DNA from: an uncultured Hyphomonas sp. | GTDB lineage: Bacteria > Pseudomonadota > Alphaproteobacteria > Caulobacterales > Hyphomonadaceae | Length of the DNA: 64,000 nt | NCBI RefSeq assembly: GCF_963677035.1 | Contig: NZ_OY781472.1 | Span: forward strand, 3,315,658-3,379,657 | Direction: 5' to 3' | Part shown: piece by piece, positions 9,719 to 18,805 of the stretch | Layout: each line of letters starts with the position of its first letter | How positions within the stretch are numbered: the stretch's first letter is position 1 | Position numbers and translations under genes: made by a program | The notes under the pieces: generated by a model | Databases searched by the model: none | Told to the model about the DNA's origin: nothing | What the model saw: only the letters and a program-made list of their open reading frames with translations

Positions 9719-9886
9719 CTAGCCTTTCTTTTTAAGCAGGTCCGGCACCACCGGAATGAGTCCAAACCCAAAAGCTATTAGCGCCGAAACCAGAAGGCTG
9801 TAGTCAAACATGACCTCTAGTAGCAACGTTATCCCAAGACCCGACACCAACCAGGTCAAGAGTGCCCACTTTCTCGAACGTATCAC
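9719..9886 (-). CDS. Small two-helix membrane protein inside the suf operon
   Basis: This 55-residue protein has a short basic N-terminus (VIRSRK) and two hydrophobic helices: about residues 8-25 and 28-46 including [17 protein letters not shown]. It ends in a basic KKK tail. I place the start at the GTG at 9886, because it overlaps the TGA of the upstream cysteine desulfurase (GTGTGA) and has GGAAG a few bases before it. A longer frame reaching 9931 would begin inside the desulfurase. The next gene, sufB, starts two bases after its stop. I do not recognise a family. Its tight packing suggests translation with the suf genes. Confidence 0.62.
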   Translation of the reverse strand: MIRSRKWALLTWLVSGLGITLLLEVMFDYSLLVSALIAFGFGLIPVVPDLLKKKG

Positions 9887-11031
9887 ACGCTTGCTTCCTT
9901 CGCGATGATACGCCCGGCCGCCTTCAGCCATGCATCGGCGACGCCGTCAAAGTCCGACGGCAGTGTACTCCATCCAAAGCTGGTGCGTATTGCCGATTCT
10001 GCAAGGGTATCGTCCGCGCCCATGGCCATCAGGACGAGGCTGCGCTTGACCTTGCCGGACGAGCAGGCCGCGCCTGCAGACACGCAGACACCGGCCAGAT
10101 CCATCGCCATGACCTGGGTTTCCGCCGCAAAGCCGGGCTTTGCGAAGTTCGAGACCCCGGCGAGCCGTGGCGAGGCCTTGCCTGTTACGATCACGCCGCC
10201 TTCGGCTTCGAGGCGGGCCTCCATGGCGTCGCGATGAGCCGCCAGGGCCTGGTATTTCGGCATGTCCCGCATGGCAGCCTCGATGGCAGCGGCGAAACCT
10301 GCAATGGCGGCAACGTTTTCCGTGCCGGAGCGCAGGCCCCGTTCCTGACCGCCGCCATACTGGACGGCCTTCAACGGCGCGCCCGCCCGGTGCCAGAGCG
10401 CGCCTGCCCCTTGCGGCCCGCCAATCTTGTGAGCGCTGAGAGAAAGGTAATCGACGCCGAGCATACCGGCATTCACAGGCACTTTGCCGAGCCCCTGCAC
10501 GGCATCGCAGATCGTCAGCCCGCCGGCTTCGCGGACCAGCGCAGCGGCTTCCGCGACCGGCTGGAGGATGCCTGTCTCATTGTTCGCAAGCATCAGGCAC
10601 AGCACAGGCATGCCTTTGGCAGCATGATCCCATGACTTCAGGCGGCTTGTGAGATCTTCCAGATCAACCGTCCCGGCGGAGGTGAGATAGGCTGTTTCCA
10701 TCGGCACACCGGCGTGCGCCGCCGCCTTGCCGATGGCCTCGTGTTCCAGCGCCGAGACGATCAGCGTGCATTTGCCCTCAAGGCCCGCCACCGCGCCATG
10801 CACGGCAAGGCTGTCGGATTCGGTGCCGCCTGACGTGAAGACGATGTCTTCCGCCCGGCTTCCAATGACGCCGCCCAGCGTGGCGCGCGCCCGTTCCACG
10901 ACGCCGCGCGCTGCACGTCCAGCCGTGTGCACGGAGGACGGATTCACCGCCCCCATATCATAGACGGCGCGCATCGCCTCGCCCGCTTCCGGGCGCAGCG
11001 GGCTGGTCGCATTGTGGTCTGCATAGATCAT
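9883..11031 (-). CDS. Cysteine desulfurase, NifS/IscS-like (group I)
   Basis: This 382-residue PLP aminotransferase-fold enzyme begins IYADHNATSP, typical of NifS/IscS proteins. The PLP lysine is Lys202 (SAHKIGGPQG) and the sulfur-accepting cysteine is Cys323 in the long mobile loop SAGAACSSGKVKRS, which marks group I. Having it at the head of a SUF operon that also contains SufS gives two desulfurases of different groups in one cluster. No IscR-like regulator or IscU scaffold is next to it. The gap upstream (11032-11150) is divergent with the YciI gene and should hold both promoters. Confidence 0.93.
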   Translation of the reverse strand: MIYADHNATSPLRPEAGEAMRAVYDMGAVNPSSVHTAGRAARGVVERARATLGGVIGSRAEDIVFTSGGTESDSLAVHGAVAGLEGKCTLIVSALEHEAIGKAAAHAGVPMETAYLTSAGTVDLEDLTSRLKSWDHAAKGMPVLCLMLANNETGILQPVAEAAALVREAGGLTICDAVQGLGKVPVNAGMLGVDYLSLSAHKIGGPQGAGALWHRAGAPLKAVQYGGGQERGLRSGTENVAAIAGFAAAIEAAMRDMPKYQALAAHRDAMEARLEAEGGVIVTGKASPRLAGVSNFAKPGFAAETQVMAMDLAGVCVSAGAACSSGKVKRSLVLMAMGADDTLAESAIRTSFGWSTLPSDFDGVADAWLKAAGRIIAKEASV

Positions 11032-11150
11032 GGGCCGGATATAGCGCGCCTGATCCGCATGTGCACGTGCCGATACAGTCCTATCCCAGGAGAAGCATAT
11101 TGAGCTGGCCAGCGAGGCGCCCCAGATAACCGGAAAAGCAAGGATCTCTC

Positions 11151-11462
11151 ATGGCACATTTCATCGTGAAACTCGCTGGCGCCCAGCCTGACCGAACCAC
11201 CCGGGCCAATGTTGAGGCTCATGTCGCCTGGCTGCACGCGTTGCAGGATGCCGGCAAACTGGTCCTGTGCGGGCCTTGCGACGACGGAACGGCCATTATC
11301 GTGCTGTCCTGCAGCACATTGGAAGACGCCACCGACCTGGCGAACAGCGACCCCTTTGCCGAAACCGGCGCTTATGCCGAGCGAACCGTCCATGCATTTC
11401 AGCTCGCAACACCGGAGAACAACTTCCTGCTCGGGGCGCCCTCGGAAAGCCCCAGCCGGTAG
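11151..11462 (+). CDS. YciI-like protein
   Basis: This is a compact 103-residue alpha-beta protein of the YciI/YCII family. Family features are the early HVAWLHALQDAGKLVLCGPC (a conserved histidine and the turn into the second strand) and ANSDPFAETGAYAERTVHAF near the end. YciI proteins are small ferredoxin-fold proteins, usually without a known role; some resemble dehalogenase or muconolactone-isomerase-like enzymes. It is divergent from the suf operon, and an alpha/beta hydrolase gene follows 87 bp downstream on the same strand. No specific substrate can be inferred. Confidence 0.85.
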   Translation: MAHFIVKLAGAQPDRTTRANVEAHVAWLHALQDAGKLVLCGPCDDGTAIIVLSCSTLEDATDLANSDPFAETGAYAERTVHAFQLATPENNFLLGAPSESPSR

Positions 11463-11549
11463 CGCCCTCACGGCACCTGCAGAAAAATTTGCTTTTCGGT
11501 GCGCGTTTGGATTATCACCGCGCGCTTAACCCGAATTTCCGAGGATGCC

Positions 11550-12230
11550 ATGGCAGAACTCATCATTCCCGGCCCACAGGGCCGTATCGAAGCGCGCTAC
11601 ACCGAGCCGCCGTTTGAAGGCGCACCGATTGCGCTGATCCTTCATCCCCACCCGAAGGCTGGTGGCACGATGCAGGATCCGATCTCGATCATGCTGTACC
11701 AGATGTTCGAAAAGCACGGCTTCGGCGTGCTGCGCTACAACTCCCGCGGCGTCGGCCGCAGCCAGGGCCAATATGACCAGGGCATCGGCGAGCTGGAAGA
11801 CGCGGCATACGTTCTTGATTACATTGAGAACCTGTCGGAAAGCCCGCGCTATGTCTGGTGCGCTGGTTACTCATTCGGGGCCTGGATCACGCTTCAGCTG
11901 CTGATGCGCCGCCCGGAGATCGATGGCTTCCTTGCCATCTCTCCGCCGGCCAACCACTACGACCTGTCTTTCCTGGCCCCGTGCCCGGCGTCCGGCCTGA
12001 TCGTGTCCGGTGACAGCGATGCCGTGTCTTCTCCGGAAGACGTGGAACGTGCCCTCACCAAGGTGCGCGTCCAGAAAGGCGAAGAAATCGAACGCACCAC
12101 GGTTACCGGCGCGAACCATTTCTATCAGGACCACCGCGAAGAGCTGATCGGCACATGTGAGGAATACCTCCTGCGCCGCCTTGCTGCCGCTGAGGAAAAG
12201 CTGCGTCTTGAGGCCGAAGGCGGCGACTAA
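11550..12230 (+). CDS. Alpha/beta hydrolase, dienelactone/CocE-like family
   Basis: The product has 226 residues, counted from the ATG at 11550, which has GAGGA five bases upstream; an earlier GTG in frame is unsupported. It has LHPHPKAGGTMQDP as the early oxyanion region and RYNSRGVGRSQGQYDQG as the second strand-turn. The nucleophile elbow is GYSFGAW (serine in G-x-S-x-G) and the catalytic aspartate is probably in SGDSDAVS. GANHFYQDH supplies the histidine. It resembles the alpha/beta hydrolases once annotated as KANL3/Tex30-like or COG2945, whose substrates are unknown. Its stop overlaps the convergent anmK stop by three bases. Confidence 0.88.
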   Translation: MAELIIPGPQGRIEARYTEPPFEGAPIALILHPHPKAGGTMQDPISIMLYQMFEKHGFGVLRYNSRGVGRSQGQYDQGIGELEDAAYVLDYIENLSESPRYVWCAGYSFGAWITLQLLMRRPEIDGFLAISPPANHYDLSFLAPCPASGLIVSGDSDAVSSPEDVERALTKVRVQKGEEIERTTVTGANHFYQDHREELIGTCEEYLLRRLAAAEEKLRLEAEGGD

Positions 12231-13354
12231 GCCAGGACAATTCCGCCCGTCATTGGCTCCGGCACGCCCGTCGTGCCGGGCCAGCTGATGGGCAGGCCAC
12301 GGGCCGTGCGCGCGGCGAGAAAGGCAAAGGCTTCGGCCTCGATACTATCTCCGCGCCAACCGGCCGCTTCTGCACTGAGCACCGGACAAGGCAGCGCCCG
12401 CGCCAGCGCATCCATCAGCGCCGGATTGTGCCGTCCGCCGCCGCAGGCGATCACGCGCGACGGGATTTCCGGCAACTGTGTGATGCCTGCCGCGACCGCG
12501 CGTGCCGAAAACTCTGTCAGGGTCGCCGCGCCGTCTTCCACCGACATGCCTTTGACCATGGCGGCGGAGAAATCATAGCGGTCCAGAGATTTGGGCGGCG
12601 CCTCGCTGAACCAGTCATGCCGCAGCAACTCTTCCAGCAGCGCCTCATCCGCTGTGCCCGCCTTCGCCAGCGCGCCGCCGACATCATGTGTACCGCGGCC
12701 GTGCCCCTCGACCCATTCGTCGATCGGACCGTTGGCGGGCCCTGTGTCGAAGGCGATGAGTGAGCCATCCGCCAGCCTGACGGTGATGTTCGCGAGGCCG
12801 CCGAGGTTCAGCACGCAGGCCGCCCCATCCCCCAGCCGCTGTAACAGGGCCGCATGATAGGCCGGCGCCAGCGGTGCGCCCTGCCCGCCTGCGGCCACGT
12901 CGGCTGTCCTGAAGTCGCATGCCAGCGGGACGCCCAGCGCCGTTCGCATCGCAGGGGCATCGATCAGTTGAAGCGTGGCGCCGGGTTTGCCCGGCATGGG
13001 CCGGCGGTGCAGCACGGTCTGCCCGTGTACACCCGCCAGCACGGGCGCAGGACCTGTCCAGTCCGCCAGAAGCTGTTGCAGGGTTTCGGCATGCGTATGG
13101 GTAATGACCGCTTTCGCCGCGTCGAACGCCTCATCCGGTTGGGGACCGGTCCAGTTCCATGCCCGCGCCAATTCCGTCGCCTGCTGCAGGATACGACGCT
13201 CTTCCGGCAGGTATTTGCGCTCCGCCGTGGCGCCGAACTCAAACACCTCGCAGCCATCTGTCAGGATCAGGGCGGCATCCACAGCGTCCAGAGAGGTGCC
13301 AGACATGAAGCCGGCAACCCATTTTGGCTCAGATTCTGAGATCGCAGTGTTCAA
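12227..13354 (-). CDS. anmK: Anhydro-N-acetylmuramic acid kinase
   Basis: AnmK phosphorylates and opens 1,6-anhydroMurNAc released from cell-wall turnover, giving MurNAc-6-phosphate. The sugar-kinase fold signatures are present: GFMSGTSLDAVDAAL near the N-terminus (phosphate loop), GVHGQTVLHRR, FDTGPANGPIDEW and the C-terminal CGGGRHNPALMDALA. I chose a TTG at 13354, because GGAAAGGGAG lies just upstream and the protein (375 residues) then has the usual length; the longer frame to 13390 is not needed. It is divergent from tyrS, with the two 5' regions close together. Confidence 0.93.
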   Translation of the reverse strand: MNTAISESEPKWVAGFMSGTSLDAVDAALILTDGCEVFEFGATAERKYLPEERRILQQATELARAWNWTGPQPDEAFDAAKAVITHTHAETLQQLLADWTGPAPVLAGVHGQTVLHRRPMPGKPGATLQLIDAPAMRTALGVPLACDFRTADVAAGGQGAPLAPAYHAALLQRLGDGAACVLNLGGLANITVRLADGSLIAFDTGPANGPIDEWVEGHGRGTHDVGGALAKAGTADEALLEELLRHDWFSEAPPKSLDRYDFSAAMVKGMSVEDGAATLTEFSARAVAAGITQLPEIPSRVIACGGGRHNPALMDALARALPCPVLSAEAAGWRGDSIEAEAFAFLAARTARGLPISWPGTTGVPEPMTGGIVLA

Positions 13355-13404
13355 GCGGCTCCCTTTCCGTGCTACGCGCCCTGCCTTCACGGAGACACGA
13401 GAAG

Positions 13405-14655
13405 ATGAGCGAATACAAGTCGGAATTCCTGAAGACGCTGCAGACCCGCGGCTTCATCAAGCAGATGACCCACGAGGCCGAGCTTGATGCCTATTGCCAG
13501 GCAGGTATCCCGATTGCGTATATCGGCTTCGACGCGACGGCCGATAGCCTTCACGTCGGATCGCTGCTTCAGATCATGATGCTTCGCCACCTCCAGAAGG
13601 CCGGCGGCAAGCCCATCGTGCTGATGGGCGGAGGCACCACGAAAGTGGGTGACCCGACCGACAAGGAAAAATCCCGCCCCCTGCTCACCAATGAGCAGAT
13701 CGAAGCGAACATCGCTGGCATCAAGAAGGCGTTCGAACCCTTCCTGACTTTTGGCGATGGCCCGACCGACGCCATCATGGTCAATAATGACGACTGGCTG
13801 AGCAAGCTCGGCTATATCGAACTGCTGCGTGACGTGGGCGTACATTTCACGATCAATACGATGGTGAAGCAGGACACGGTTGCCCGGCGTCTGGCCAATG
13901 AGCAGCCTTACACCTTCCTGGAATTCAACTACCTGCTGATGCAGTCCTATGATTTCCTTGAGCTGTTCCAGCGGCAGAATTGCCGTATCCAGCTCGGCGG
14001 GTCCGACCAGTGGGGCAATATCGTCGGCGGGGTGGACCTGGTTCACAAGGCCGCTGGCGGCGACGTGTTCGGCATCACCGCGCACCTCATCACCACCGCT
14101 TCCGGCGGCAAGATGGGCAAAACGGCCGATGGCGCGGTCTGGCTGAATGCTGACCGCAAGAGCCCCTACGAATACTGGCAGTTCTGGCGCAACACCGAAG
14201 ACGCCGATGTCGGCCGCTTCCTGCGCCTGTTCACCGAATTGCCGCTGGAAGAGATTGACGCGCTGGAGAAGCTCGACGGCGCCGACATCAACAAGGCCAA
14301 GGTTGCGCTCGCCAATGCGGCAACAACGATGCTGCATGGGGAAGCTGCGGCGAAGGAGTCTGAAGCGGCCGCCTCTGCCGTCTTCGCCGGGGGCGGAACG
14401 GCTGCGGCCTTGCCAACGGTGGAAATTCCGTCAGCGGAGCTCTTCAGCGACTACCTTGTTGCTGCGGCCTTTACGGCTGCGGGCCTCACCGAAAGCAATG
14501 GCGAAGCGCGCCGCCTGATCAAGCAGGGCGCCGCGAAGGTCAATGACCAGCAGGTGAAGGACCAGAACGCAACGATTGCGGAGGCTGATCTCGTCGATGG
14601 CAAGATCAAGCTGTCCGCCGGCAAGAAGCGCCACGCGCTGGTGAAGCCTGTCTGA
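13405..14655 (+). CDS. tyrS: Tyrosyl-tRNA synthetase
   Basis: This class I synthetase of 416 residues charges tRNA-Tyr. The HIGH-type motif is in FDATADSLHVGSL (about residues 44-56), the tyrosine pocket in GGSDQWGNIVGG, and the KMSKS-type loop is KMGKT near residue 237. The C-terminus from about 350 is an S4 RNA-binding domain (AGLTESNGEARRLIKQGA). The start is the ATG at 13405 with GAGAAG upstream; an earlier in-frame start at 13324 would overlap the anmK start region and lacks support. Only two bases separate its stop from that of the convergent AsmA-like gene. Confidence 0.97.
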   Translation: MSEYKSEFLKTLQTRGFIKQMTHEAELDAYCQAGIPIAYIGFDATADSLHVGSLLQIMMLRHLQKAGGKPIVLMGGGTTKVGDPTDKEKSRPLLTNEQIEANIAGIKKAFEPFLTFGDGPTDAIMVNNDDWLSKLGYIELLRDVGVHFTINTMVKQDTVARRLANEQPYTFLEFNYLLMQSYDFLELFQRQNCRIQLGGSDQWGNIVGGVDLVHKAAGGDVFGITAHLITTASGGKMGKTADGAVWLNADRKSPYEYWQFWRNTEDADVGRFLRLFTELPLEEIDALEKLDGADINKAKVALANAATTMLHGEAAAKESEAAASAVFAGGGTAAALPTVEIPSAELFSDYLVAAAFTAAGLTESNGEARRLIKQGAAKVNDQQVKDQNATIAEADLVDGKIKLSAGKKRHALVKPV

Positions 14656-14657
14656 GG

Positions 14658-17600
14658 CTAGAATTCTTCGTCCGGAATGGGCGGCAGTTCAGACGGGATC
14701 GGCTCATCCGGCGCGCGCGGCTTGGCTTCCGGGATACGCGTATCCGACGGGTTCTCGAAGATCCGGCGGATCACGCCCGGCGCCAGTGCGGAGAGCGGGT
14801 TCACCGAGACGTTGGCTTTCTCCATCGTCCCGCGGATCGAGTAGGTGAGGGAGAACACGCCCTCACCGTCCCGGCCGACAACCAGATCACCCAGAATCGG
14901 AATCTTTCCGAGTGCGGAGTTCATGCCGAAGCTCGGCACCAGCACGCCATCGAACTCAATCTTGCTGCTCTTGGAATCGTAATAGCCATTTGTGGTCAAA
15001 CCCAGCGCTGGCCCCTGCGCTTTGGCGCCGTTCACCACATAACGGTCGCCGGCAACGGTCAAAGGAATATCCAGCCGGGAAAACAGCACGCCCTCTCCGC
15101 CAAGCGTATCTGCCAGCCCCCGCAGCGAAGCGAGTGACAGGATCTGTGTCAGGAAGGGCGCGTTGACGAGCCGTGTATCGGTGATGGAAATGTCGAACTT
15201 CGACGGCTTGTTGTCGTTCGCGAGCACACCATCCATTTCGAGCTGGCCGCCATCGAGATAGTCGATGCCCAGGAATGCACTGGCGATAAAGCCCGCGTCC
15301 CCGCTGGAAACGTGGAAAGTCGCTGCCTGCCCGCCATTTGTATTGAAACGCGCTTCGAAGGGAGAGCCATCGGCGGCGAGGCCGGTGGCTTTGAAGGTCT
15401 CAATACCTAGCGCGCCGGTTGCCATCGAAAATTTCGCCTCGGTCATTTCGAGGCCGGGCCGAAGGGTCAACGTGTCGACATTCGCCGAGACACGGATGGG
15501 CGTTTTGCTTCCCGCGTCATCGGCGTCACCAATCGCCCCCATGCCCGGCATCGCACCGGAGAGATCCAGATACGTTCCTGACAGACCGAAATTGAGCGCG
15601 CCATCTTCTCGCGTCACGGTGCCGCCGACATCAGCCTTGTTCTTCAGGTATGCCCGCCGCAACGTCGCGGAAACCAACTTTGAATCCCCACCCAGGGTGA
15701 AATCGCCGTCAAGATAGGCGTCATCGGCGTGAAACACGATCGTCGCCGTGTAGCCATCGGCGAGCCCTTCATAATGAACAGATGCCTTGGCTGGCTTGTT
15801 CCGCCCTTTCACCCAGCCAATTTCCGACAGATCCAGCCGGGCTTCAGTCAGGTCCAGCGCCGTGTCGGCTGTGATGCGCGATCCCTCTCCGATTTCCGAC
15901 TGAACCTCGATCGGGATTTCGCCGGACAGGTACGCCCGCCCGAGCACGCCGAATTCGTTCAGGAAGTCAGGCGTAACGATACTGGTTGCCGACAGGAGTG
16001 ACGGCTGATCCCCGTCATTGAAGTCATCGCGCCAGGTGAACTGGACCGGAGATGGCCCCAGATCGCCGAAACCGGAAATGGTCATGCCGTTCTGATCGAC
16101 ATTCACTTTCGCGGACCCGCCCGTCAGGTCGAAGCCCAGCGCCGCATCCTTGAGGCCCGCATCGGCGACCGTTCCGATCGCCGTATAGCGGATGTCCTCA
16201 AACGGAACATCATCCAGCGCCGGGCGGAACATCTCAAATGTCATCTCGCCGTTGCCGGACAGACGCGCCGGATCGAAATCGATTTCAAGACGTGAATCGA
16301 CCAGCGTCTTCATGACCAGAGAGATCGGACCGTGTCCCCGCGCAAATACACGGAAGTCTCCGCCGCGTACATTGAACGCCGGCATGACGAAGGCGCCTTC
16401 ATCCAGGTCCCAGCCGCCATATTCGCCGGAATCCAACGTAACCCGGAATGCATTGCCGGTGAGACGGCCTTTGCCACGGCCCTTTTCGACCGGGGGCAGG
16501 TCCGACAGGAATTTCACCCAGGCATCTTCCGCGGCGAAGGTGAGTTCCAGATCGGAGTCACGCAGATAGCCATCATCGCCGAAGCTGTCGCGCTTAAGGT
16601 CGATATGCCCCTTGATGTCGGTCAGGGCGCCGGCCTCGACATGGTCGCGCGCGAAGTTCCGTCCACCGCTGCCCAGCCCGACAGGCCAGAAAGTCATCAC
16701 TGTTTCTTTGGTCACGTCTCCGCTGGTTGTCAGAGAGATGCTGCCGAGGATCGGAGGCTCGCCGTCCTTCTTGTCTTGTGTCAGCCCGACGCTACCCGTC
16801 ACGTGGAAGCCTGCGGCCTCTTCCCTGAACGTCAAATCCAGATCATCGATCTGGCGGTCACCGAAGCTCATCAGACCGGTTGCCTGCACGTTTGTCAGAG
16901 AAATGGGCCGCTCGAATGAGGGAGTGAAATCCAGAGTCAGCTCATCACTCGACAGTTCGAACTCATGTGCGGTCTGCCCCTGCAGGATGTTTTTGAGAGT
17001 CAGGCTTGCCTGACCACTGGCCGGGCCCATCTTGTCGCCCGTCACATCCACCCGCATTGTGTCGTCATTGGCGAGGTAAGTCGCCGTAACGTCCAGCCCC
17101 TGCACATCGAGCCCCCCGGCAAACGGCATGTGGCCTTCCCCCATACTCGAGTGGAAAGCGATCTGATTGATGCCGCTAGCGCGCGTAAAGTCGACCGTTG
17201 CATCAGCATTCGCCGGCAATCCTTCGAACGCATCCACTTTCGCGCCGAAGCGCGCCGCCAGGTCCGCCAGCGGCCAGTCGGCAACGGCAAACTCCGCATG
17301 CAGTCTGTCTTCCAATGTGTAGGACCGGACGGTGGCAGCGAGCCCACCGGGCAGGCCAGCGCCGGCCCCTGTACCGGCAACGCTGACCAGAATGCCGTCA
17401 TCTTCCCGCGAAACCCGTCCCTGAGCGTCTGTGATATCGAAAACGGGTTGCTGAAGGCTGTCCCGGACGCGGAACTCAAATCCGGTAAAGCCCAGATATT
17501 CGAGCGCGTAGGTCTGCTCGCCCTGCTTCAGTGCCTCCAGCATGGGCGGAAGCAGCTCATTGGCGCGCTGCAGCCATTCCTGTGGGGTTTCGGGCAATTT

Positions 17601-18041
17601 GCCGACCGGAATCTCAGGCAACGGTTCGCCGCCGATAAACCAGGTAGACGGCGTTTCCTGATCAATGTTGACCCACCCGTCTTCGAGATCGAGACGAAGG
17701 ACCTCAATATCGCCGAGAACCAGAGAAGATCCGGACAGGACGATATTGGCGTGTTGGGCCTCGGCACTGACATTGCCTTTCGCATCCATCATCTGAAGAC
17801 GCGAACCGGAGATGTGCAGGCGCTTATCCTCCACAGACCATTCGAGCTGTACCCCGCCCAGGCGGACTTCCCGGCCATCGCGCGCTTCTGTCATCGCGCG
17901 CTCCAGATCGTCCCGGAACATCGACAGGTCCATCGGGCCGGAATAGAGCCTGGCGGCAAGCAGACCTGCTGCTACAAGAACAAGCAGGATCAAACCGCCG
18001 AGTATTTCGAGAAAAATCAGTGAGGCGGTCTGGCGGACCAA
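14658..18041 (-). CDS. Giant AsmA-like/YhdP-like envelope protein
   Basis: The 1127-residue protein has one N-terminal transmembrane helix (about 9-31) and a very long periplasmic part made of beta-rich repeats. The early segment (LEWSVEDKRLHISGSRLQM) resembles DUF3971, and the C-terminal third, with TLRPGLEMTEAKFSMATG and LGGEGVLFSRLDIPLTV, fits the AsmA-like C-terminal domain. It ends in a proline/acid-rich tail. Proteins of this class (AsmA, TamB, YhdP) are thought to form hydrophobic grooves bridging the inner and outer membranes for phospholipid movement. It is divergent from bcp. The role is inferred from architecture. Confidence 0.87.
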   Translation of the reverse strand: MVRQTASLIFLEILGGLILLVLVAAGLLAARLYSGPMDLSMFRDDLERAMTEARDGREVRLGGVQLEWSVEDKRLHISGSRLQMMDAKGNVSAEAQHANIVLSGSSLVLGDIEVLRLDLEDGWVNIDQETPSTWFIGGEPLPEIPVGKLPETPQEWLQRANELLPPMLEALKQGEQTYALEYLGFTGFEFRVRDSLQQPVFDITDAQGRVSREDDGILVSVAGTGAGAGLPGGLAATVRSYTLEDRLHAEFAVADWPLADLAARFGAKVDAFEGLPANADATVDFTRASGINQIAFHSSMGEGHMPFAGGLDVQGLDVTATYLANDDTMRVDVTGDKMGPASGQASLTLKNILQGQTAHEFELSSDELTLDFTPSFERPISLTNVQATGLMSFGDRQIDDLDLTFREEAAGFHVTGSVGLTQDKKDGEPPILGSISLTTSGDVTKETVMTFWPVGLGSGGRNFARDHVEAGALTDIKGHIDLKRDSFGDDGYLRDSDLELTFAAEDAWVKFLSDLPPVEKGRGKGRLTGNAFRVTLDSGEYGGWDLDEGAFVMPAFNVRGGDFRVFARGHGPISLVMKTLVDSRLEIDFDPARLSGNGEMTFEMFRPALDDVPFEDIRYTAIGTVADAGLKDAALGFDLTGGSAKVNVDQNGMTISGFGDLGPSPVQFTWRDDFNDGDQPSLLSATSIVTPDFLNEFGVLGRAYLSGEIPIEVQSEIGEGSRITADTALDLTEARLDLSEIGWVKGRNKPAKASVHYEGLADGYTATIVFHADDAYLDGDFTLGGDSKLVSATLRRAYLKNKADVGGTVTREDGALNFGLSGTYLDLSGAMPGMGAIGDADDAGSKTPIRVSANVDTLTLRPGLEMTEAKFSMATGALGIETFKATGLAADGSPFEARFNTNGGQAATFHVSSGDAGFIASAFLGIDYLDGGQLEMDGVLANDNKPSKFDISITDTRLVNAPFLTQILSLASLRGLADTLGGEGVLFSRLDIPLTVAGDRYVVNGAKAQGPALGLTTNGYYDSKSSKIEFDGVLVPSFGMNSALGKIPILGDLVVGRDGEGVFSLTYSIRGTMEKANVSVNPLSALAPGVIRRIFENPSDTRIPEAKPRAPDEPIPSELPPIPDEEF

Positions 18042-18137
18042 GGGCGCGCTCCGTACAAGTCGGGTCCAGTCTTACACGCCGATCAGCGCTGTGTCTGGTA
18101 TAAGCAGTACAGCCGAGGCGCACCATAGGAGGATTAC

Positions 18138-18608
18138 ATGGCAATCGGTCCCAAAGAAGGCGGACGCGCTCCGAATTTCAGCATGGACTCGACTCAGGGG
18201 CCGATCAAACTCGGAGACTACAAGGACCAGCTGCTGGTTCTGTACTTCTATCCGAAGGACAACACGCCTGGCTGCACGACCGAAGCGAAGGACTTCACCG
18301 ACCTTTCAGAAGAGTTCGAAAAGGCCGGTGCCAAGATTGTGGGCGTGTCCCGCGACACGCTGGCAAAACATGAGAACTTCGTGGCGAAACATGATCTCGG
18401 CGTGACGCTCGCCTCAGACGAAGACGGCAAGGTTTGCGAGGCTTATGGCGTCTGGGTCGAAAAGAAAAATTACGGGCGCACGTATATGGGAATCGAGCGC
18501 TCAACCTTCCTGATCGGACCTGACAAAAAGGTAATGCGAATCTGGAAAAAAGTGCGCGTGAAGGGACATGCCGAAGATGTACTCAATGTCATCAAATCGG
18601 ATGCCTGA
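18138..18608 (+). CDS. bcp: Peroxiredoxin of the BCP/PrxQ type
   Basis: The 156-residue thiol peroxidase reduces hydroperoxides with electrons from thioredoxin. The peroxidatic cysteine is Cys46 in NTPGCTTEA. The resolving cysteine five residues later, as in E. coli BCP, is absent (KDF follows). Cys100 in DGKVCEAYG is the only other cysteine and could resolve, or the enzyme may work as a 1-Cys type. An AGGAGG Shine-Dalgarno precedes the ATG. It is divergent from the AsmA-like gene; a TATAAG hexamer about 40 bp upstream of the start is a possible -10 box. Confidence 0.94.
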   Translation: MAIGPKEGGRAPNFSMDSTQGPIKLGDYKDQLLVLYFYPKDNTPGCTTEAKDFTDLSEEFEKAGAKIVGVSRDTLAKHENFVAKHDLGVTLASDEDGKVCEAYGVWVEKKNYGRTYMGIERSTFLIGPDKKVMRIWKKVRVKGHAEDVLNVIKSDA

Positions 18609-18735
18609 TATTTCACCTGATGAATGTATTTTTTCCATGCTTAACAAGCCTTTTACCCTCATGGGCGAAAATTTACATGAATTCTGTGCCCGAGGGGTTA
18701 CACCTCGTATCGAAATCGGTATGTATTATCTCCAA

Positions 18736-18770
18736 GGGTTTGGGAAACCTGCTGTAGTGGTTGCTACAGC
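18736..18770 (+). other. Two adjacent small hairpins in the leader of the M23 peptidase gene
   Basis: The 197-bp gap 18609-18805 holds no gene. Within it, GGTTT-GGG-AAACC (18737-18749) is followed at once by GCTGTAG-TGGTTG-CTACAGC (18751-18770). No T-run follows, so they are not a simple terminator for bcp. They may structure the 5' leader of the M23 peptidase mRNA, or be chance. Confidence 0.35.
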
Positions 18771-18805
18771 GGGGGCATGATTTTCCGGTTCTACGGGTGG
18801 CGTGA

